Of a stretch of 19,965 bases of DNA, positions 1 to 5,708 are shown piece by piece. The notes below the pieces were generated by a model. That model was not told the DNA's origin. It searched no databases and worked only from the letters and a program-made list of their open reading frames with translations. Positions within the stretch are counted from its first letter, which is position 1. Each line of letters begins with the position of its first letter. Both the position numbers and the translations under genes were made by a program. The DNA lies in NCBI GenBank assembly GCA_938022295.1, contig CALIDR010000045.1, positions 1 to 19,965 of the forward strand, read 5' to 3'. Source of the stretch: an uncultured Burkholderiaceae bacterium. GTDB lineage: Bacteria > Pseudomonadota > Gammaproteobacteria > Burkholderiales > Burkholderiaceae_C.

Positions 1-860
1 CGCTGCATCGCGAACAGGTCGCGCTCGGAGACGATGCCGACGACGCGCCCGCGCTCGGTGACCGGCACGTGGCGCATGCCGTGCCGCGACATCAGCAGCG
101 CCGCGTCCTGCGCGGTGTCGTCGACGCCGAGCGTGTGCACCGGGGCGCTCATCACGCGCTCGACCGGCGCGTCGAGCGGCACCTGAGGCAGCGTGACGCG
201 GCCGAGCACGTCGTGCCGCGTCAGGATGCCGAGCGCCGCGCCGGCCGTGTCGGTGACGAGGATCGAACCGATCCCGCGCTCGTGCATCGCGGTCAGGGCC
301 TCGCCGACCGTCGCCCCGGGGCCGACGGCGACGACGCCACCGCGGATCAGCCGGCCCAGCGGCGTCTCGAGCGACTGCTCGGCGAGCACCTGCGACGAGT
401 ACGCCGCCTGCGTGTGGCGCCGCGACAGTTCGAGGAACTTCAGCACCCGGCCGTGCAGGAACTCGGCGAACGGCGGCGACTCGGCGGCCAGCGAGCGCAC
501 CGCCGACACCGGCACGCGCAGGCAGAACAGGTCCTCGTCGCAGGTGTAGGTGGCGGTGACGGGGCGCCCGCCGAGCCCGGCGCCGACCGGGAACAGGTCG
601 CCGGCGTCGTACTGGAAGCTGCTGCGGTCGTCGTCGGGGCTGCGCCGGCCGGTGACGGTGCCGCGGCGGATCCACAGCAGCTCGTGCACCGGCCCGTCGG
701 CGGGCGACAGCACCGTCTGCCCCGGCAGGAAGTGGACCTGCCGCGCGGCGGCGACGAAGCGCTCGACGTGCGCCGCGTCCATCTGCGCGAACGGCGGGCG
801 CCGCACCAGCTCGGCGTGCAGGTCGGCGGCGAGCCGGGTGGGGGGCGGGGTCTGTTCCAT
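1..860 (-). CDS. cNMP-binding/CBS-domain signalling protein (DUF294-type), 3' end missing
   Basis: The reading frame opens at ATG 858-860 and runs off the left edge, giving 286 complete residues. Residues about 15-135 resemble a cyclic-nucleotide-binding beta-barrel (FLPGQTVL, then YDAGDLFPVGAG). Residues about 168-286 form two CBS repeats: the first has TVGEALTAMHERGIGSILVTD, the second has HVPVTERGRVVGIVSERDL. In related proteins a DUF294 GlnD-like nucleotidyltransferase domain follows; that part would lie outside the window. The barrel lacks an obvious Arg-x-Ala phosphate-binding motif, so real cyclic-nucleotide binding is doubtful. It lies directly downstream of the two-subunit symporter, where this family is commonly found, so a role in controlling that transporter is a reasonable inference. 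No good ribosome-binding site precedes the start, and a strong terminator ends about 15 bases upstream. Confidence 0.85.
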   Translation of the reverse strand, partial: MEQTPPPTRLAADLHAELVRRPPFAQMDAAHVERFVAAARQVHFLPGQTVLSPADGPVHELLWIRRGTVTGRRSPDDDRSSFQYDAGDLFPVGAGLGGRPVTATYTCDEDLFCLRVPVSAVRSLAAESPPFAEFLHGRVLKFLELSRRHTQAAYSSQVLAEQSLETPLGRLIRGGVVAVGPGATVGEALTAMHERGIGSILVTDTAGAALGILTRHDVLGRVTLPQVPLDAPVERVMSAPVHTLGVDDTAQDAALLMSRHGMRHVPVTERGRVVGIVSERDLFAMQ

Positions 861-874
861 CGTGCAAGGATATG

Positions 875-900
875 AAAAAGGGCCCCCGCAGGGGCCCTTT
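875..900 (-). terminator. Factor-independent terminator after the symporter gene
   Basis: A perfect 10-bp stem (877-886 with 891-900) has a four-base loop (887-890). On the minus strand the stem ends in a run of five T (875-879). It lies 28 bases past the symporter stop codon and only about 15 bases before the start codon of the cNMP/CBS gene, so it could end the symporter transcript or attenuate expression of the next gene. Confidence 0.9.
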
Positions 901-928
901 CCGATCAACCTGCTGGCACGTTCGCGTG

Positions 929-3061
929 TCAGCGCGCCGGCTTCAGGTCGGGGTAACGCACGTGCTCGACGAGCTCCTGCGTCTCCTTCTTCGGTGCCGG
1001 CGTCAGCAGGCTGACGATGATGATCACCGCGAAGCCCAGCGGCACGCCGAAGATGCCCGCCGAGATCGGCTGGATGCCCCACCAGATGTGGTCGGCCACC
1101 GGCGTCGTGACGCCGAACACGCCGCGCAGCCAGACCTGCGTCGTCGCCATGTAGTAGAAGGTCACGCTGACGCCTGCGAGCATGCCGAGCGTGGCCCCCC
1201 ACTTGGTGGCGCGCTTCCAGAAGATGCCGAGCACGAGCGCGGGGAAGAACCCTGCCGCGGCCAGCGAGAACGCCGCCGAGACGAGGAACAGGATGTCGGC
1301 CGGCTTCTGCGAGGCCACCCACGCGGCGAGCAGGGCGACCACCAGCAGCAGTGCCTTGGACACCGCGACGCGGCGCGCCGTCGTCGCGTTCGGGTCGAGC
1401 ATCTTGTAGTACAGGTCGTGCGACAGTGCGTTGGCGATCGTCAGCAGCAGGCCGTCGGCGGTGGACAGCGCCGCCGCCAGGCCGCCGGCGGCCACCATGC
1501 CCGAGATCACGTACGGCAGGCCCGCGATCTCCGGCGTGGCCAGCACGATGATGTCGCCGCCGATCCTCATCTCGCCGAGCTGGAAGATGCCGTCGCCGTT
1601 GACGTCGACGACCGACAGCAGCGTCGGGTCGACGCGCTGCCAGTTGGCGATCCACGCCGGCAGCTGGTCGAACGGCGTGCCCACCAGCGAGTTGAACACC
1701 TCGTACTTCACCAGCACCGCGAGCGCCGGCGCCGTGAAGTACAGCAGGAAGATGAAGAACAGGCTCCAGGTCACCGAGCGCCGCGCCTCGCGCACCGACG
1801 GCGTCGTGTAGTAGCGCATCAGGATGTGCGGCAGCGCGGCGGTGCCGACCATCAGGCAGAAGATCAGCGCGAGGAAGTTGCGCCGCGACTCGTTGAACGT
1901 CTTCTGCGCCGCCGCGTCGCCCGCCGGGTCGCCGGCGAACTGCTGCGCATGGCGCGGCATGCCCGCCAGCGGCCTGGCGCGCGCATCGGCGGCGGCCTTG
2001 TCGGCCGTCCACTTCGCGCGTGCTGCGGCCTCGTCGGCCGGCAGCGCCTGCAGCGCGCGCTCGGCGGCCTGGATGTCGGCCTGCGCGGCGTTGGCCGCGC
2101 GCAGCTCGTCGAGCTTGGCCTGCGCCTGCGCGCGCTCGGCGGCGAGCGCAGCGGCCGGGTCCTTCAGCTTCTCGGCCAGGGCGTCGGAGCGCTGCTTGAA
2201 GACGGCGATGACCGACTTCTCCTTCTCGTCGGCGATCAGCTCGGCCTCGCGCGCGGTGACCTTCTGCAGCTGGTAGCCGTAGACGGCCTGCGGGATCGGC
2301 ACGCCTGTCTGCTTGACCGACAGCCACACCACCGGGATCAGGTACGCGATGATGAGGATGATGTACTGCGCCACCTGCGTCCACGTCACCGCGCGCATGC
2401 CGCCGAGGAACGAGCACACGAGGATGCCGCCGAGGCCGACGAACACCCCGATCTCGAACGCCAGCCCCGACAGCCGCGCCGTGATCAGGCCCACGCCGTA
2501 GATCTGCGCCACGACGTAGACGAACGAACACAGGATCGCGATCAGGATGCCGACGAACCGCGGGATGTTGCCCTCGTAGCGCGCGCCGAGGAAGTCGGGG
2601 ATCGTGAACTGGCCGAACTTGCGCAGGTACGGCGCGAGGAACAGCGCCACCAGGCAGTAGCCGCCGGTCCAGCCCATGATGAAGGCCAGCCCGCCGTAGC
2701 CGGTGAGGTACAGCGTACCGGCCATGCCGATGAACGAGGCCGCGCTCATCCAGTCGGCACCCACCGCCATGCCGTTGTAGACGGCGGGCACGCGGCGGCC
2801 GGCCACGTAGTACTCCGCGGCGTCGGTCGTGCGGCTCATGATGCCGATGCCGGCGTACAGCGCGATCGTCGCCAGCAGGAACGTCATGCCGATGACGGCG
2901 CGCGGCAACCCCATCTGCTCGAGGATCGCCAGGATGATGATGAAGGCGAAGAAGCCGCCGGTGTAGAAGCCGTAGACCTTGTTCAGCTGCTTCTTGAACG
3001 CCTTGTTGGAGGCGGCGGAGAAGACGCCGCCACCGCCTGCGTCGGGGGTCATGCCTGCCAT
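929..3061 (-). CDS. Sodium:solute symporter, large subunit (SSS family, VC_2705 subfamily)
   Basis: A 710-residue multi-pass inner-membrane protein. It has the SSS signature GGMRAVTWTQVAQ (220-232) and the Na-site-like helix AAALSTADGLLL (529-540). The partner DUF4212 gene lies one base upstream, the arrangement of the VC_2705 large/small pair (TIGR03648/TIGR03647). The substrate is probably a small organic acid such as acetate; this is inferred from annotated relatives and not shown here. Two additions stand out. Residues about 265-392 are a charged, Ala-rich, probably coiled-coil insertion. Residues 486-497 (DVNGDGIFQLGE) match a canonical EF-hand loop. The length of 710 exceeds the roughly 550-600 typical of the family, mainly because of the insertion. 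The start at ATG 3061 is supported by a GGAGGAG site inside the end of the upstream gene. A hairpin terminator follows. Confidence 0.92.
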   Translation of the reverse strand: MAGMTPDAGGGGVFSAASNKAFKKQLNKVYGFYTGGFFAFIIILAILEQMGLPRAVIGMTFLLATIALYAGIGIMSRTTDAAEYYVAGRRVPAVYNGMAVGADWMSAASFIGMAGTLYLTGYGGLAFIMGWTGGYCLVALFLAPYLRKFGQFTIPDFLGARYEGNIPRFVGILIAILCSFVYVVAQIYGVGLITARLSGLAFEIGVFVGLGGILVCSFLGGMRAVTWTQVAQYIILIIAYLIPVVWLSVKQTGVPIPQAVYGYQLQKVTAREAELIADEKEKSVIAVFKQRSDALAEKLKDPAAALAAERAQAQAKLDELRAANAAQADIQAAERALQALPADEAAARAKWTADKAAADARARPLAGMPRHAQQFAGDPAGDAAAQKTFNESRRNFLALIFCLMVGTAALPHILMRYYTTPSVREARRSVTWSLFFIFLLYFTAPALAVLVKYEVFNSLVGTPFDQLPAWIANWQRVDPTLLSVVDVNGDGIFQLGEMRIGGDIIVLATPEIAGLPYVISGMVAAGGLAAALSTADGLLLTIANALSHDLYYKMLDPNATTARRVAVSKALLLVVALLAAWVASQKPADILFLVSAAFSLAAAGFFPALVLGIFWKRATKWGATLGMLAGVSVTFYYMATTQVWLRGVFGVTTPVADHIWWGIQPISAGIFGVPLGFAVIIIVSLLTPAPKKETQELVEHVRYPDLKPAR

Positions 3062-3062
3062 G

Positions 3063-3326
3063 TCACTCCTCCTCGTCCTCGGCCACGCCGTACTCGCGGT
3101 CGAGGTTGTTCATGTAGCGGGCGTAGATGCCGATCAGCGCGACGTAGACGACGAGCGCGCCCTGGGCGCCGACCCAGAAGCTGAACGGCCAGCCGAAGAA
3201 GTTGAAGTTGAGGTCGCGGGCGAAGTAGCCCACGACGAACGTGACGACGAACCAGACGGCCATCAGAATCGAGGTGATCCTCAGATTCTTCGACCAGTAC
3301 TGGCGGTGCTTCTCGGTCAGTTGCAT
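3063..3326 (-). CDS. Sodium symporter small subunit (DUF4212)
   Basis: An 87-residue protein with two predicted membrane helices (about 17-36 and 50-70) and an acidic C-terminus (AEDEEE). The N-terminal pattern HRQYWSKNLRIT and the FGWPFSFWVGAQGALVVYV segment are characteristic of DUF4212/TIGR03647, the small partner of VC_2705-type sodium symporters. It stops one base before the large-subunit start, so the two are almost certainly translationally coupled. The ATG at 3326 is chosen because GGAGGC lies about 7 bases upstream. Longer open frames extend upstream through this start, but they run out of the DUF4212 homology into Arg/Pro-rich shadow sequence. Confidence 0.93.
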   Translation of the reverse strand: MQLTEKHRQYWSKNLRITSILMAVWFVVTFVVGYFARDLNFNFFGWPFSFWVGAQGALVVYVALIGIYARYMNNLDREYGVAEDEEE

Positions 3327-3340
3327 CGACTTGCCTCCAG

Positions 3341-3368
3341 CGTTGTCCAACGTCCGGTCGGTCCGGAC
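3341..3368. repeat. Two adjacent inverted repeats upstream of the symporter operon
   Basis: A 12-base palindrome-like element (CGTTG-TC-CAACG, 3341-3352) abuts a hairpin-capable inverted repeat (GTCCGG 3352-3357, loop 3358-3362, CCGGAC 3363-3368). They lie in the 83-base gap between the TPR gene and the DUF4212 gene, 15-42 bases before the DUF4212 start. No T-run follows on either strand, so an operator or leader structure is more likely than a terminator. Function unproven. Confidence 0.4.
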
Positions 3369-3409
3369 CCCTTCTCGCCTCGCGCGCCGCCCCGGGCTCC
3401 CCGCCCCGG

Positions 3410-3982
3410 TCACGGCGCCAAACCGGTCTCGCGTTGCAGTTGCGCGGCCACCTGCGGCTCGAAGTCCTTCAGGCGGCGGATGATCTCGCGGGCTTGTTCG
3501 GGCTCGTGGCGGTCGACGTGCACCCGCGCGAGCTGGTACCAGCCGTAGGGGCTCATCGGCTGCAGCTCGGTGTTGCGCTTCAGGGCGGCCACCGCCTCGT
3601 CGAGGCGGCCCTGGCGGATCAGCACCAGGCCGAGGCCGTACCAGGCACGGTCGAGCTTGGGGTCGAGCTCGAGCGCGCGACGGAAGGCGGGCTCGGCGTC
3701 GTCGTTGCGGCCGGCGCCTTCGAGCAGGAACGCGAGGTTGAACCAGTCGGCGGCGCTGCGCGCCGGGTGGCGCGCGGTGAGGCGCTGCGCGTCGGCGATC
3801 GCGGCGTCGCGCCGGCCGAGCTGCGCCAGCACGTGCGAGCGGCTGGCGAGCGCATAGGCGTCGTCGGGCCAGCGTTGGAGCATCTCGCCGAACGCCCTGA
3901 CCGCGGCTTCGTGACGCCCGAACAGCAGCCACAGCAGCGCGCGCAGCTTCAGCCGCCAGTAGTCGAAGCCGCCGCGGTTCAT
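3410..3982 (-). CDS. Tetratricopeptide-repeat protein
   Basis: A 190-residue protein made almost entirely of TPR-like helical pairs: about 42-75, 78-108 (WFNLAFLLEGAGRNDDAEPAFRRALELDP), 113-142 (AWYGLGLVLIRQGRLDEAVAALKRNTELQP) and 146-176. TPRs are protein-protein interaction scaffolds; no catalytic domain is visible. The ATG at 3982 overlaps the stop of the upstream membrane-protein gene as ATGA, with AGGA about 8 bases before it, so the pair is probably translationally coupled. An alternative start 11 codons upstream (4015) lies inside the previous gene and adds no recognisable sequence. No signal peptide is evident; the N-terminal hydrophobic stretch LRALLWLLFG could be a weak membrane contact. 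The specific function is unknown. Confidence 0.85.
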   Translation of the reverse strand: MNRGGFDYWRLKLRALLWLLFGRHEAAVRAFGEMLQRWPDDAYALASRSHVLAQLGRRDAAIADAQRLTARHPARSAADWFNLAFLLEGAGRNDDAEPAFRRALELDPKLDRAWYGLGLVLIRQGRLDEAVAALKRNTELQPMSPYGWYQLARVHVDRHEPEQAREIIRRLKDFEPQVAAQLQRETGLAP

Positions 3983-4281
3983 CGCCGGCAGTCCTCGTAG
4001 CCCATCTGCACGCACATCAGGTAGCCGCGCTCGGCGAACACGACGAAGCTCGCCAGCAGCAGCAGCCCGAAGGCGATCACCGGCACGTGGCGGTCGGCCA
4101 CCTGCGCCGGGGTGAGCTTGCGCACGACGAACGTGAACGGGCGCGAGATCAGGCGCAGCGTCTGGTAGAAGAAGTTGCTCTCGCGCCGCGCGCCGGCCAG
4201 CAGGTACAGCGCCCCCTGCCCGAGCAGTGCCAGCATCGGGATGTAGAGCACCAGTTGCACGAGCTCGAGCAGCTTCAACAT
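3979..4281 (-). CDS. Small two-helix membrane protein, function unknown
   Basis: A 100-residue protein with two hydrophobic segments (about 5-29 and 66-84) separated by a basic, polar loop (GARRESNFFYQTLRLISRPFTFVVRKLTPAQ). The second segment is followed by ERGYLMCVQMGYEDCRR with two cysteines. It overlaps the following TPR gene by four bases (ATGA), suggesting the two act together, perhaps with the TPR protein docked at the membrane (inference). It is the first gene of the leftward group and is divergent from prfB across 228 bases. I do not recognise a named family. The ribosome-binding site before the ATG is weak. Confidence 0.75.
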   Translation of the reverse strand: MLKLLELVQLVLYIPMLALLGQGALYLLAGARRESNFFYQTLRLISRPFTFVVRKLTPAQVADRHVPVIAFGLLLLASFVVFAERGYLMCVQMGYEDCRR

Positions 4282-4509
4282 CGATCCCGGTGGAAGGCGA
4301 CGAAGGCTGTCAGGGCCGACGTCGACCGGCGCCTGTTTTGGACGTGCATAGTGTGGATTCGCGCCTTACCGCTGTCTGACAAACCGCCGGCGGGCCCCTG
4401 CTATCCCGGGGGCGGGGTTTCCCGGAGCCTGGCCGGCGCGAGCCGGGCCGCCGATCCGGTCCATCGGCCATGCGAAAATGTGTGGTTATCTCCGCTGGCG
4501 GGCACCATC
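4282..4509. promoter_or_regulatory. Divergent intergenic region, candidate prfB promoter
   Basis: This is the largest gene-free stretch. On the plus strand CTGACA (4376-4381) is followed after 17 bases by TGCTAT (4399-4404), a -35/-10 pair of moderate quality that could drive prfB. No convincing promoter for the leftward small membrane-protein gene is visible, though one should lie here. GC-rich inverted segments around 4383-4450 have no T-run. Confidence applies to the promoter pair. Confidence 0.3.
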
Positions 4510-5614
4510 ATGGACAACGAACAGATCAACGCGATCGGCGCCGCACTGGCCGACCTGAGCGCGCGCACCGAGCAGCTTCGGGGGTATCTTTGACTACGAC
4601 CGCAAGGCGCTGCGACTGAACGAAGTCAACGCCGCACTCGAGAACCCGGCGATCTGGAACGAGCCCAAGCGCGCCCAGGAGCTCGGCCGCGAGAAGAAGG
4701 CGCTGGAGACGGTCGTCGGCACGATCGACCACCTCAGCCGCAACCTCGCCGACAACACCGAGCTGTACGAGATGAGCAAGGCCGACGGCGACGTCGAGGC
4801 CCTGCGCGCGATCGAGGCCGAGGTCGGCAAGCTGCGCGAGACGATCGAGCAGCTCGAGTTCCGGCGCATGTTCAATCACCCGGCGGACGCGGGCAATTGC
4901 TTCGTCGACATCCAGGCCGGCGCCGGCGGCACCGAGGCCTGCGACTGGGCGCAGATGCTGCTGCGCCAGGTCCTGAAGTACTGCGAACGCAAGGGCTTCA
5001 AGGCCGAGGTGCTCGAGGAGACCGAAGGCGACGTGGCCGGCATCCGCAGCGCCACCGTCAAGGTCGAGGGCGACTACGCCTTCGGTCACCTGCGCACCGA
5101 GACCGGCGTGCACCGGCTGGTGCGCAAGAGCCCGTTCGACAGCGCCGGCGGGCGCCACACCAGCTTCGCGAGCCTGTTCGTCTACCCCGAGGTCGACGAC
5201 ACGATCGAGATCGAGATCAACCCCGCGGACGTGCGCGTCGACACGTTCCGCGCCAGCGGCGCCGGCGGCCAGCACATCAACAAGACCGACTCGGCGGTGC
5301 GGCTGACGCACATCCCCACCGGCATCGTCGTGCAGTGCCAGAACAGCCGCAGCCAGCACAGCAACCGGGACGAGGCGTGGCGCGTGCTGCGCAGCCGCCT
5401 TTACGAGCACGAGATGCGCAAGCAGCGCGAGGCGCAGCAGAAGCTCGAGGACAGCAAGACCGACGTCGGCTGGGGCCACCAGATCCGCAGCTACGTGCTC
5501 GACCAGAGCCGCATCAAGGACCTGCGCACCGGGGTCGAGATCAGCAACACGCAGAAGGTGCTCGACGGCGACCTCGACCCGTTCATCACCGCGAGCCTGA
5601 AGCAGGGGCTGTGA
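4510..5614 (+). CDS. prfB: Peptide chain release factor 2, made by programmed +1 frameshift
   Basis: RF2 recognises UGA and UAA stop codons in the ribosome and triggers peptide release. Translation begins at ATG 4510 and meets an in-frame TGA after 27 codons (4591-4593). A +1 shift at CTT-TGA-C continues in the frame from 4592 to the stop at 5612-5614, giving 367 residues, against 365 in E. coli. Diagnostic motifs are the SPF anticodon-like motif (within RKSPFDSAGGRHTSF) and the catalytic GGQ loop (SGAGGQHINKTDSAVRLTH). The residue before SGAGGQ is Ala, as in most bacteria, and not the Thr of E. coli K-12. The upstream ribosome-binding site is poor. Conceptual translation of either frame alone would give a truncated protein, so the gene must be annotated as joined 4510-4590 and 4592-5614. 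Confidence 0.97.
4579..4594 (+). promoter_or_regulatory. RF2 autoregulatory frameshift site
   Basis: A Shine-Dalgarno-like GGGGG (4580-4584) sits three bases (TAT) before the slippery CTT-T, then TGA and C. This matches the classic prfB recoding element. When RF2 is scarce, termination at the TGA is slow and the ribosome slips +1 on CUU/UUU to make full-length RF2, so the protein controls its own synthesis. The leading A of the E. coli AGGGGG is C here. Confidence 0.95.
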
Positions 5615-5708
5615 GGGCCGCCACGATGCCATCCCGAGGCGCCGCCGCGGCCTCGCCCCGCTTCGCCGCCGCACCCGACCGATAACCGCGCATCCGGAGA
5701 GACCCCCC

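Noticed and set aside
872..3184. 770-codon plus-strand open frame opposite the symporter
   Set aside because: Arg/His/Asp-rich shadow of the symporter coding strand. It starts inside the terminator hairpin and has no recognisable domain.
4510..4593. prfB as a pseudogene with a premature stop
   Set aside because: The TGA is part of the standard +1 frameshift signal, and the downstream frame is intact.
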